Position numbers and translations under genes: made by a program. The notes beneath the pieces were generated by a model. It was not told the origin of the DNA. It saw nothing but the letters and a program-made list of their open reading frames with translations, and did no database searches. A stretch of 64,000 nucleotides of DNA from Erysipelotrichia bacterium. Lineage in GTDB: Bacteria > Bacillota_I > Bacilli_A > Erysipelotrichales > Erysipelotrichaceae. Location of the stretch: contig JAGXSD010000019.1 of assembly GCA_018333955.1 (NCBI GenBank), positions 1 through 64,000 on the forward strand, read 5' to 3'. Shown piece after piece: positions 1 to 7,619 of the stretch. Position 1 is the stretch's first letter, and each line of letters opens with the position of its first letter.

Positions 1-657
1 AACTTAAACACCACCTTAAGCATCTTTGCGATGTTAGGGATTGTGGCAGGATCTTTATTTGCGATGGGACAAAAGGATATTAAACGTATGCTTGCGTATT
101 CCTCGATTGCGCAAATCGGTTATTTATTCTTAGGACTCTCCTTAGGCACCAGTGCAGGTCTAAGTGCCACATTATTTCATATGATGGCCCATGGCGTGCT
201 TAAGATTGGACTATTTTTAAGTGTTGGGGCTTTTATCTATCAAACTCATCAACGACGTATTAGAGATTTAGAAGGAATAGGCTGGGAAATGCCACTTTCC
301 TTAACCGTCTTTGGGGTTTCAGCGTTAGGGCTTATTGGAATTCCTGGCACCATGGGCTTTATGAGTAAGTTTTACTTATCGACTGCACTCCTTAATGCGA
401 ATTTCCCACTCGCCATCATTGTCATCATCTTATCAAGTTTCCTGAATGCAGTGTATTATATGCCAATTATCATTAATGGATTCTTAAAAGAAAACCAAAC
501 TCAAGACACGAATATGAAAATCGATAGAATTCCATTCACGATGAAATTAAGTTTAGTGAGTTTGTTAGTGATTAATCTAGGAGTAGGGTTATACCCAAAC
601 ATACTGAAAAACATCATCGATATGGCCATTAATACGATGATACGAGGTGGTCTATGA
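1..657 (+). CDS. Proton/cation-translocating membrane subunit (NuoN/MrpD-type), 5' truncated by window edge
   Basis: The reading frame is open from base 1, so only the last 218 residues are present; the internal ATG at 31 is not the true start. Residues such as QKDIKRMLAYSSIAQIGY and the paired His segments (LFHMMAHGVLKIGLF) are hallmarks of the Proton_antipo_M family (PF00361), shared by complex I NuoL/M/N and Mrp/Mnh antiporter subunits. The fragment is hydrophobic, with about six membrane helices. Its TGA stop overlaps the ATG of the next gene, so the two are co-translated. Which complex it belongs to (Mrp antiporter, Mbh/Ech-like hydrogenase or other) cannot be decided without the upstream genes. 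Confidence 0.85.
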   Translation, partial: NLNTTLSIFAMLGIVAGSLFAMGQKDIKRMLAYSSIAQIGYLFLGLSLGTSAGLSATLFHMMAHGVLKIGLFLSVGAFIYQTHQRRIRDLEGIGWEMPLSLTVFGVSALGLIGIPGTMGFMSKFYLSTALLNANFPLAIIVIILSSFLNAVYYMPIIINGFLKENQTQDTNMKIDRIPFTMKLSLVSLLVINLGVGLYPNILKNIIDMAINTMIRGGL

Positions 658-2507
658 ATCAAGTGTTATCAACGCTCATCATTACATTACCCCTATGGTT
701 TATTGGCGTAGGATTGTTAGAAGTATTGCTTATGCCACTTGTGGGTTCAGCACGTTCTAAACTACGTAAAACTTTATCTGCGCTTTTCGTGATTTTTGCG
801 ACTGGGGTTATTATTGCCTTATATCCACTTGTCACTCAAGCTCCCATCATCTATCGCTTTGACGATGTCTTAGGTTTTGGGGTGGTATTTAAGATCGACT
901 TTCTTAACTATATCTTAATGTCATTTGCGGGGATTATGTTTTTTGTGGTCGGGTTGTTTGCGATTAATGATATCACTCATGATCAACATCAACGCTCATT
1001 CTATTTCTTCTACATGCTTACCTTCATTGCGACGATTGGTTCGTTAATGGCCGCAGACTTACTTAGTTTCTTCTTATTCTTTGAATTGATGACCTTCTCC
1101 ACGTATGGCATGATTGTTCATTATCGCTGCCAAGATGCTTATGAAGCAGGGAATGAGTATATTTATCTTGGAATTATTGGAGGTCTTGCGATCTTAGGAG
1201 GAATCATAACTTTAGGAGCTTACACAGGCTCGCTGGAGTGGGTCAACCTTGCGGAGAAATTCTCGATGCTTGGCATCACGAAATATATCATTGGAGGGTT
1301 ATTTCTTTTAGGATTTGGTATGAAGGCAGGGGTTGTGCCACTACACTTTTGGGTTCCTCGTGTCTATGAATCCGCTCCATTTACGCTTAATGCGATTTCT
1401 TCGGCCATCTTAACAAAAGTGGGGGCTTATGGAATCTTTAGAGTCGCAACGGTATTATTTTTCTCAGATACAACCCTGCTTAACTGGAATGATACCTTAC
1501 GCTGGGTGACCGCAAAAGAATTTGGAGTCATCATCATCTGGTTAGGCATCGCGACCATGGTGATTGGGGTGACCTTAGCTTTACTGGAAAGTAATGTGAA
1601 ACGTATGTTAGCGTATCATTCCATTTCGCAAATGGGCTATATTGTTATGGGAATAGGGGTGGCCTCTTATCTTGGTGTTAAGGGAGCGATGGGATATAGT
1701 GGTGCCCTATATCATATGATTAATCATGGAATATTTAAAACTTTACTCTTTATGGTTGCGGGGGTAGTTGTCCTCAAAACTAAAGAAACGAACATGTATC
1801 GCCTTGGTGGCCTTGCGAAACGTTTCCCTGGTTTAGCATTCCTGGCCTTATTTGGGGTTTTAGGCATCATGGGAGTTCCACTCTTTAATGGTTTTGCCTC
1901 GAAGTCCATGCTTCATCATGCGATTGAAGAAGCGATTAAATATGGTGATTCATCCTTTAGATACGCTGAGATGTTATTTACCTTAGTGAGTGCAGGGACA
2001 GTGACTTCATTCATTAAGTTCTATTCCTTCATTTTCTTAGGCAAAGAGAAAACAAAAATCCGTGAAAAGAGTAAATCAACACGCATGATGTATCTAGCAA
2101 TGAGTATTCTTGCCTTAATGATCATCATCATTGGTTTACAACCACGCATTATCTTAGATACACTCCTTATTCCAGCGGTGTTATCATTCTCCTATGATCC
2201 AAAATTCATCGCAACTTATTTATCAGAGATGGTGTTCTTTAATATGAAAGACATCTTGGTGATGGTTCGTGTCATTGGTTTAGGATCACTCATCTTCTAC
2301 TTAGGGATTAAACTTGATTTATTCCACCTGCATTTACCAACTTGGCTAAATCTAGAAGCCATGATTTACAAGCCTGTTGAGAAGATGGGGGAAAACTTGA
2401 GTGAATATGTGGTGGAGCACGTTGAGCGACCACTCATGCTTGGGGATGTTCTTCTCTATGTAATTCTATTATTTACACTGTTACTTACCCTTATCTTTAG
2501 ACTTTAA
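654..2507 (+). CDS. Proton/cation-translocating membrane subunit (NuoL/MrpA/D-like), 617 aa
   Basis: Second antiporter-like subunit of the same operon, starting in an ATGA overlap with the previous gene. It is about 14 membrane helices long and carries the family core: a Glu in a helix (LLSFFLFFELMTF), the KxxxxPLHFWVPRVYESAP segment, and VKRMLAYHSISQMGYIVMG with the His-rich LYHMINHGIFKTLLF. A roughly 100-residue C-terminal extension with one or two extra helices follows the core, as in NuoL or HyfB/MbhH-type subunits. It is the last gene of the operon and is followed by a strong terminator. The role is ion translocation across the cytoplasmic membrane, coupled to redox or to Na+/H+ exchange; the coupling is not visible here. 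Confidence 0.85.
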   Translation: MNQVLSTLIITLPLWFIGVGLLEVLLMPLVGSARSKLRKTLSALFVIFATGVIIALYPLVTQAPIIYRFDDVLGFGVVFKIDFLNYILMSFAGIMFFVVGLFAINDITHDQHQRSFYFFYMLTFIATIGSLMAADLLSFFLFFELMTFSTYGMIVHYRCQDAYEAGNEYIYLGIIGGLAILGGIITLGAYTGSLEWVNLAEKFSMLGITKYIIGGLFLLGFGMKAGVVPLHFWVPRVYESAPFTLNAISSAILTKVGAYGIFRVATVLFFSDTTLLNWNDTLRWVTAKEFGVIIIWLGIATMVIGVTLALLESNVKRMLAYHSISQMGYIVMGIGVASYLGVKGAMGYSGALYHMINHGIFKTLLFMVAGVVVLKTKETNMYRLGGLAKRFPGLAFLALFGVLGIMGVPLFNGFASKSMLHHAIEEAIKYGDSSFRYAEMLFTLVSAGTVTSFIKFYSFIFLGKEKTKIREKSKSTRMMYLAMSILALMIIIIGLQPRIILDTLLIPAVLSFSYDPKFIATYLSEMVFFNMKDILVMVRVIGLGSLIFYLGIKLDLFHLHLPTWLNLEAMIYKPVEKMGENLSEYVVEHVERPLMLGDVLLYVILLFTLLLTLIFRL

Positions 2508-2534
2508 ACACTTCACATCGATGAAGTGTTTTTT
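2506..2534 (+). terminator. Rho-independent terminator after the antiporter operon
   Basis: Stem AAACACTTCA (2506-2515) pairs with TGAAGTGTTT (2522-2531) around a 6-nt loop, followed by a T-run. It separates the ion-translocating operon from pst. Confidence 0.9.
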
Positions 2535-2537
2535 CTG

Positions 2538-2591
2538 TTAACACGTTTTTAACATTTCTCACATAGGATTTTAATATTCCTCCTCTATAAT
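2538..2591 (+). promoter_or_regulatory. pst promoter with PHO-box-like direct repeats
   Basis: Two perfect TTAACA hexamers begin at 2538 and 2549, exactly 11 bp apart (5-bp spacer). This is the geometry of PhoP boxes in Bacillus (TT(A/T/C)ACA repeats about 11 bp apart). A consensus -10 TATAAT lies at 2586-2591, with no good -35, as is typical of activator-dependent promoters. PhoP control is inferred from this pattern and the downstream genes. Confidence 0.6.
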
Positions 2592-2618
2592 GCCTTTGAA
2601 ATCAAGGAGGATTTTCAA

Positions 2619-3554
2619 TTGAAAAAGTTAAGTATGATTCTTGCGATGGGATCAATGCTTGCATTAGCAGCATGTGCTCCAAGTACACCAGATCCAGTCG
2701 ACACATTTGCATCAGAGAAGATTAACGTTTATACTCGTGATACCTCATCAGGAACTCGCGATGGCTTTATGAGAGGGATTGGATTTGCGGATGCGGCTGC
2801 GAATGATTCGGTCTTAGTCTCAGGATTTATTACAGCTGATAACAATGCGATTATGGCTGCAATGGCCACCGATAAAGCTGGTATTGGATATGTTTCATTA
2901 TCATCAGTGAATAACACCGTTAAAGCATTCAAATTCGAAGGTGTAGAAGCTACTGAAGCTAACGTTCTTAATGATACTTATGGATTAAAGCGTCCATTCG
3001 TGCTTATGAGACGTGTTGATGGTGATTACGTCAATGATACTGAATATCAACTCACTTTAGCATTCATGGCGTTTGTGGCTTCTAATGATGGCGCAGACGT
3101 TATTGCGAATGCAGGTGCAGTAGCCACTAATGGAACCGGATCATGGTCATCACAAGTGGCGAATCACCCAGTATGTGCACTTGATAATTCATCCATAACT
3201 CTTAAGTTTGGTGGATCTGATTCTGTGCAAAAGATTGCGGAAGCCTTATCAAAAGCATTCACTCCAGCATGTGGAAACGTTCAAACTGAAAATGACCATA
3301 CTGGTTCATCGGATGGATGGAAACGTACTCAAGGCGATCAAAAAGATGGCACAGTGTACAAACACATTGGTTACTCTTCACGTTTCTTCCGTGATGCGGA
3401 GTTAGCGGGTCCAGCAGAAACTCGTATGCAAATGGCATGGGATGCCATCGTTGCGATTGGTCATAAAGACAATCCGGTGGACAGCTTAACAGGTGCTCAA
3501 CTTACTGCGATTTACAAAGGTGAAATCTCAGTATGGGGCGACCTCTACGACTAA
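2619..3554 (+). CDS. pstS: Phosphate-binding lipoprotein PstS with circularly permuted domain order
   Basis: Lipoprotein with signal peptide and lipobox LAAC (Cys19), started by TTG 2619 behind AAGGAGG. It binds phosphate outside the membrane for PstCAB. All PstS motifs are present but in the wrong order. The segment that normally lies in the second half comes first: INVYTRDTSSGTR (35-47), AGIGYVSL (87-94), VKAFKFEGVEAT. The normal N-terminal half comes last: SITLKFGGSDSVQKIAEALSKAF (about 192-214), GSSDGWK (229-235), then NPVDSLTGAQLTAIYKGEISVWGDL at the very C-terminus. In ordinary PstS the IFxGKITNWxDL motif directly precedes the xSSGTR motif; here they are the two ends. Two Cys (186, 218) could form a disulphide. 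Followed by an internal terminator, then pstCAB. Confidence 0.9.
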   Translation: MKKLSMILAMGSMLALAACAPSTPDPVDTFASEKINVYTRDTSSGTRDGFMRGIGFADAAANDSVLVSGFITADNNAIMAAMATDKAGIGYVSLSSVNNTVKAFKFEGVEATEANVLNDTYGLKRPFVLMRRVDGDYVNDTEYQLTLAFMAFVASNDGADVIANAGAVATNGTGSWSSQVANHPVCALDNSSITLKFGGSDSVQKIAEALSKAFTPACGNVQTENDHTGSSDGWKRTQGDQKDGTVYKHIGYSSRFFRDAELAGPAETRMQMAWDAIVAIGHKDNPVDSLTGAQLTAIYKGEISVWGDLYD

Positions 3555-3579
3555 GAGAACAAAAACAGACCAAGACACA

Positions 3580-3603
3580 GGCTCTATCACTAGAGCCTTT
3601 TCA
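3580..3603 (+). terminator. Attenuating terminator between pstS and pstC
   Basis: Stem GGCTCTA (3580-3586) and TAGAGCC (3591-3597) with loop TCAC, followed by TTTT. The stem is short and the T-run weak, so partial readthrough into pstC is expected, giving more binding protein than permease. Confidence 0.75.
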
Positions 3604-3620
3604 TCCTTAGGAGCAAGCGT

Positions 3621-4562
3621 ATGAAATCCAAACTTTCCAATAAAAAAGCATTAAGTCAAACGGATACACTCGTTAGTGGAGCACTCATGATTTTAGCGCT
3701 CCTTGCGAGTAGTTTTATTGTCATGATTGCGGTGTTTATCACTGCGCAAGGGATTCTCCCTCTTATCACCAATAATCGTGGATTAGGGAGTGTGAACTTA
3801 TGGCATTTCCTCACGGATACCGTTTGGCTTCGTGGTGATTATTTTGTCTCGACGGTATATGGTGCGGGATTTCTAATCATTAACACACTTTACATCGCCT
3901 TTTTAACGATTCTTTTCGCCTTTCCGGTGGGTGTACTCACCGCATTATTTATTGCGCGAATTGCCCCAAGACCCATTGCCGCCTTTATGAGAACGGTCAT
4001 TGAACTCCTTGCCTCAGTCCCTTCGATCGTGTTTGGTTTAGTGGGGGTTGGATTATTTCTTCCAATTGTCTATAACGTGGCACGCGCCTTAGGATATAAC
4101 TCTGCAGGGGGATATAGTGTCCTTGGGACGGTGTTTGTGTTATCACTCATGAGTATTCCTACCATCACGGCTGTCGCCGAAGTATCTATTCGTCAGGTGG
4201 ATGAATCATTATCGCATGCGGCACTCGCATTAGGGGCAACGCCAACCCAAACTAATTTCAAAATTGTTCTATTGGCCGCAAAGTCAGGAATCTTTTCAGG
4301 AGCGATCTTAGCGGTTGGTCGCTCACTTGGTGAAGCTACAGCCGTGGCTTTAGTGAGTGGGAATGCGCGTAGTGGACCTTCTTTTGGGTTATTTGAAACA
4401 ACCGCGACGATTACCTCTACATTACTTCAAGGCTTAAAAGAAACGGTAGGTATTGACTATGACATTCGCTTTACATTAGGAATCTTACTGATGATTGTCA
4501 TATTGCTTACCAATGCCTCACTTAATTTTGTGAAAAGAAAGGTAGGACGACTCGATGCGTAA
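3621..4562 (+). CDS. pstC: Phosphate ABC transporter permease PstC
   Basis: Inner-membrane permease, 313 aa, six predicted helices, with the binding-protein-dependent transport signature (ALALGATPTQTNFKIVLLAAKSGIF, then GRSLGEATAVALVSG). It pairs with PstA to form the phosphate channel energised by PstB. The start ATG 3621 follows TAGGAG. The end overlaps pstA by 8 nt, indicating translational coupling. The length is normal for PstC. Confidence 0.93.
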   Translation: MKSKLSNKKALSQTDTLVSGALMILALLASSFIVMIAVFITAQGILPLITNNRGLGSVNLWHFLTDTVWLRGDYFVSTVYGAGFLIINTLYIAFLTILFAFPVGVLTALFIARIAPRPIAAFMRTVIELLASVPSIVFGLVGVGLFLPIVYNVARALGYNSAGGYSVLGTVFVLSLMSIPTITAVAEVSIRQVDESLSHAALALGATPTQTNFKIVLLAAKSGIFSGAILAVGRSLGEATAVALVSGNARSGPSFGLFETTATITSTLLQGLKETVGIDYDIRFTLGILLMIVILLTNASLNFVKRKVGRLDA

Positions 4563-5760
4563 ACCAAGACGAATGAGTGATAGAGTGTTACAAACTTTCA
4601 CCATGTTAGCTACCTTTGTATCAGTTCTGGGATTAGGCTTAATTTTCTACTTTGTATTTTCTAAAGGACTAGATTTACTTTCAGTTGAATTATTTACCTC
4701 CAACTATCATGCGAAAAGTTATATTGCAGAGTTAAAAGAATATGAAGAAGTGACGTATGGTCTACCAAATTTCAGTGGTGATGAAGACGTATTTGTGGTT
4801 CCTCGTTATGGTTTAGCACTTCGTCAAGGCATTGACTTAGCTGGCAATGGTGTGGTGGAAGTTCATTACATTCATCCCGATTCTCCTTTTAATACAATGA
4901 TCTCTGCGGAAGTCGGGTTGGATACCATCGATATGGATGCGAATAATATCATCGAGCGAATTTCCTATGTGGATCATCCTACCTCACTTTCTCGTCGTGG
5001 TGCTGAATTGATGGCCCAAGAACTTAATGATCCAGAACGAGTGATTTATCAAGTTTTCTTTTCTGATTTAGGGGGAGGAATACGAGGATCTTTAATTACT
5101 ACATTATGGCTTATCTTTTTAACCCTCATCATGGCTCTTCCTATGGGTGTCCTCACAGCGGTGTATTTTAATGAGTTTGCGCCAGTGAATGCCATTACTA
5201 AAACCATGAGAACCTTTATTGAAACCTTAACAGGGGTTCCATCGATTATTTATGGCTTACTTGGGATATCGGTGTTTGTGCCTCTCACTGTGGCCTTAAC
5301 CCCTGCAGTGAATACTAACCTGATTGCGGGAGCCATGACTCTAGCCGTCATTATTTTGCCAGTCATCATTAGAACAACAGAAGAATCACTTAAAGTGGTT
5401 CCTGCAGATCATCGTGCAGCTTCTTTAGCCTTAGGAGCTAACAAAACTCAAACGACCTTTAAAGTAGTCTTACCTCAAGCCACACAAGGAATTCTTACTT
5501 CAACTTTCTTAGCCATTGGTCGAATTATTGGGGAATCCGCTGCGTTAATCTTTGTGTTAGGTGCGATTGTGCGAGATCGAGTGTCTGTCTTTGAACAATC
5601 TACTTCACTTGCGGTGCATATATGGTCGATGATGACTGATGAACCCGCCAATGTCGCTTTATCAAGTACCATCGCATTACTCATCTTGGCGGTTGTTCTT
5701 ATCTTAAATGTATCTATCAAACTTAGTGTTTATTTCTTTGGAAAGCGAGGACAACGATAA
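4555..5760 (+). CDS. pstA: Phosphate ABC transporter permease PstA with large extracytoplasmic insert
   Basis: Second permease subunit, 401 aa against about 280-300 for typical PstA. The extra length is a region of about 130 residues between helix 1 (about 16-37) and helix 2 (about 175-200). It contains a PDZ-like pattern: [28 protein letters not shown], then a strand and a helix. The permease core is canonical ([44 protein letters not shown]). Its stop TAA shares a base with the pstB start (TAATG). The insert is placed to contact PstS or the envelope; that role is inference. Confidence 0.9.
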   Translation: MRKPRRMSDRVLQTFTMLATFVSVLGLGLIFYFVFSKGLDLLSVELFTSNYHAKSYIAELKEYEEVTYGLPNFSGDEDVFVVPRYGLALRQGIDLAGNGVVEVHYIHPDSPFNTMISAEVGLDTIDMDANNIIERISYVDHPTSLSRRGAELMAQELNDPERVIYQVFFSDLGGGIRGSLITTLWLIFLTLIMALPMGVLTAVYFNEFAPVNAITKTMRTFIETLTGVPSIIYGLLGISVFVPLTVALTPAVNTNLIAGAMTLAVIILPVIIRTTEESLKVVPADHRAASLALGANKTQTTFKVVLPQATQGILTSTFLAIGRIIGESAALIFVLGAIVRDRVSVFEQSTSLAVHIWSMMTDEPANVALSSTIALLILAVVLILNVSIKLSVYFFGKRGQR

Positions 5761-6515
5761 TGGAAAAAGTCATTAGTGTTGAAAACTGTAATTTATTCTA
5801 TGGAGACTTTCAAGCTTTGAAGGATGTGTCTCTTCCAATTTATCGTCACAAAGTGACAGCCTTAATTGGTCCTTCTGGATGTGGCAAATCAACGTTTTTA
5901 AGAACTTTAAATCGTATGAATGATCTGATTCCAACATGTAAAGTGAATGGAAGTATCCAATTTAATCATGAGGAAACCTATGGTGGTGGGTATGATGTGA
6001 TTGAACTTCGTAAGAAAGTGGGGATGGTGTTTCAAAAACCTAATCCATTCCCAATGTCTATCTTTGATAACATTGCTTTTGGCCCTCGCCAACAAGGATT
6101 AAAAGATAAGGTCAAATTACAGGAGACTGTAGAGCGCTCACTTAAGCAGGCGGCGTTATGGGATGAAGTGCAAGACCGTCTCAATCAAAGTGCTCTTTCA
6201 CTTTCTGGAGGCCAACAACAACGTCTTTGTATCGCTCGTGCCATTGCGATGGAACCAGAAGTTATTTTAATGGATGAACCGACATCTGCCCTTGATCCAA
6301 TTGCCACCCAAAAGATTGAGAATCTTATTGAAGAACTGAAGAAAGATTATACCATTGTGATAGTGACACACTCGATGCAACAAGCTGCCCGTATCTCCGA
6401 TTACACTGCGTTTTTCTATATGGGAGAACTCTTAGAATTTGATGATACTAAAACATTGTTTGTCTCTCCAAAACTCAAACAAACTGAAGATTATGTCACG
6501 GGTCGCTTTGGATGA
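5760..6515 (+). CDS. pstB: Phosphate ABC transporter ATPase PstB
   Basis: Cytoplasmic ATPase of the phosphate importer, 251 aa, usual length. Walker [10 protein letters not shown] (37-45), signature LSGGQQQR, Walker [14 protein letters not shown] and the switch His ([15 protein letters not shown]) are all intact. It is the last gene of the pst operon; phoU, which often follows, is absent here. A strong terminator follows directly. Confidence 0.96.
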   Translation: MEKVISVENCNLFYGDFQALKDVSLPIYRHKVTALIGPSGCGKSTFLRTLNRMNDLIPTCKVNGSIQFNHEETYGGGYDVIELRKKVGMVFQKPNPFPMSIFDNIAFGPRQQGLKDKVKLQETVERSLKQAALWDEVQDRLNQSALSLSGGQQQRLCIARAIAMEPEVILMDEPTSALDPIATQKIENLIEELKKDYTIVIVTHSMQQAARISDYTAFFYMGELLEFDDTKTLFVSPKLKQTEDYVTGRFG

Positions 6516-6540
6516 GGATTCACAGATGTGAATCCTTTTT
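6516..6540 (+). terminator. Rho-independent terminator after pstB
   Basis: Stem GGATTCAC (6516-6523) pairs with GTGAATCC (6528-6535) around AGAT, followed by TTTTT. Confidence 0.9.
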
Positions 6541-6566
6541 CTTTCTCATCTTTTACCTTGAAGTTC

Positions 6567-6595
6567 TTGACATTATATGAGTGTAACCTTATGAT
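6567..6595 (+). promoter_or_regulatory. Promoter for the Mrp/ApbC gene
   Basis: TTGACA (6567-6572), 17-bp spacer, TATGAT (6590-6595). It places transcription start near 6602, which rules out an upstream in-frame start at 6528 and supports ATG 6618. Confidence 0.8.
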
Positions 6596-6617
6596 GATTT
6601 CACGAAAAGGAGTGTCT

Positions 6618-7433
6618 ATGAGTGAATCAAAAAAACTGAATCCGAATTTCAATCCATTTGGAGTTCGTTTGAATAAAGAGAGTCATATTAAGAAAGTGGT
6701 TGCGATCGTAAGTGGTAAAGGTGGGGTTGGTAAATCCTTAGTGAGTGGATTACTTGCGAATACCGCCGTGAATCACGGATACTTTACAGGACTTCTTGAT
6801 GCGGATGTCACGGGTCCATCCATTGGTCGTATGTTTGGGATTAAACAAGGTGCATATTCTAATGAAGAAGGCTTAATTTATCCAGCCGTTACCCCAAAAC
6901 ATCTTAAGATTATGAGCGCAAACATGCTTTTAGAAGATGAAGAAAAAGCAGTGATGTGGCGTGGAATTATGATTAATAATGCGATTAAAGATTTCTATGC
7001 GAAAGTCTTATGGCAAGACCTTGATTTACTCTTTGTGGATATGCCTCCAGGCACAGGGGATGTCCCACTGACGGTGTATCAATCACTTCCTGTGGCCGGG
7101 ATTGTGTTAGTCACAACCCCACAAGATTTAGTCAGTATGATTGTGGCGAAAGCGATTGATATGGCGAATAAGATGAATGTTCCAATTTTAGGGATTATTG
7201 AGAATATGTCCTATATGAAAGATGAAGAAACTGGGAAAGTTTATTATCCATTTGGGGAAAGTAAACTCGAAGAATATGCGCTTCGTCATAACCTGAAAAT
7301 CTTAGCTCGCTTACCCATTGATGCCTCATTAAGAAATGCGGCTGATCAAGGTGATTTTGATGCGCTTGAGGTGGAATATCTACAGGAAGCATTAGCGAGT
7401 ATTGTTTCAGAACTTGATCTTAAGATTGAATAG
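6618..7433 (+). CDS. Mrp/ApbC-family P-loop ATPase (MinD-like), lacking the CxxC motif
   Basis: 271 aa from ATG 6618 (behind AAAAGGAG and just downstream of the promoter). The deviant Walker A is VSGKGGVGKS (31-40), followed by LDADVTGPSIGRMFGI and DLLFVDMPPGTGDVPLTVYQ, which identify the Mrp/NBP35/ApbC branch of SIMIBI ATPases, usually iron-sulphur cluster carriers. The position that normally carries the cluster-binding CPxC after ENMSY reads ENMSYMKDEETGKVYYPFGE, with no cysteine. It may therefore not hold the bridging cluster in the usual way. The N-terminal DUF59 domain of some Mrp proteins is also absent. It sits alone between pst and cys. Confidence 0.88.
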   Translation: MSESKKLNPNFNPFGVRLNKESHIKKVVAIVSGKGGVGKSLVSGLLANTAVNHGYFTGLLDADVTGPSIGRMFGIKQGAYSNEEGLIYPAVTPKHLKIMSANMLLEDEEKAVMWRGIMINNAIKDFYAKVLWQDLDLLFVDMPPGTGDVPLTVYQSLPVAGIVLVTTPQDLVSMIVAKAIDMANKMNVPILGIIENMSYMKDEETGKVYYPFGESKLEEYALRHNLKILARLPIDASLRNAADQGDFDALEVEYLQEALASIVSELDLKIE

Positions 7434-7439
7434 TCAAAC

Positions 7440-7468
7440 TTGAGTACTTGGGTTAAATAGGGTATACT
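7440..7468 (+). promoter_or_regulatory. Promoter of the cys leader/cysK-cysE operon
   Basis: TTGAGT (7440-7445), 17-bp spacer, TATACT (7463-7468). Predicted start near 7475, just before the RBS GAGGTGG (7481-7487) of the Cys-rich leader peptide. Confidence 0.8.
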
Positions 7469-7492
7469 AACTTTTAGAAAGAGGTGGAATTT

Positions 7493-7576
7493 ATGTGTTG
7501 TCTCTGTCCTTGTCGATGTCAATGCTCCTTAGTGGAATGTCCCACCATTTTCAAAGTGGATGATCAACTCAACTAA
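7493..7576 (+). CDS. Cysteine-rich leader peptide (27 aa), putative attenuation peptide of cysK-cysE
   Basis: Short frame starting ATG 7493, 5 nt after RBS GAGGTGG, and ending TAA 7574-7576. It begins MCCLCPCRCQC and has seven Cys codons in 27 (codons 2, 3, 5, 7, 9, 11, 16), five TGT among the first nine codons. The next gene is cysteine synthase. Its stop codon lies inside the 5' arm of a terminator, and TCCTTAGT right after the Cys cluster (7526-7533) is an exact complement of ACTAAGGA in that arm. This is the layout of a trp/his-type attenuation leader, here for cysteine. The frame and the stems are seen; the regulatory role is inference. Confidence 0.8.
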   Translation: MCCLCPCRCQCSLVECPTIFKVDDQLN

Positions 7577-7598
7577 GGACATATTCCTTAGTTTTTTT
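7526..7598 (+). promoter_or_regulatory. Transcription attenuator with alternative antiterminator stem upstream of cysK
   Basis: Terminator: AACTAAGGA (7571-7579), loop CATAT, TCCTTAGTT (7585-7593), T-run to 7598. Competing antiterminator: TCCTTAGT (7526-7533) can pair with ACTAAGGA (7572-7579), 8 bp, destroying the terminator. A small stem GTGG/CCAC (7532-7535 with 7542-7545) lies between. Ribosome stalling at the Cys codons when Cys-tRNA is scarce would leave 7526-7533 free and allow readthrough into cysK. Confidence 0.78.
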
Positions 7599-7619
7599 AA
7601 CACATGAAAGCGAGAAATT

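Noticed and set aside
1724-1909. Minus-strand open frame inside the NuoL-like gene, and many similar short antisense frames elsewhere
   Set aside because: They lie wholly opposite well-supported genes, lack RBS and motifs, and mirror codon bias of the coding strand.
6528-6617. N-terminal extension of the Mrp/ApbC protein from ATG 6528
   Set aside because: It would start inside the pstB terminator and upstream of the promoter; ATG 6618 has a good RBS and fits the family start.
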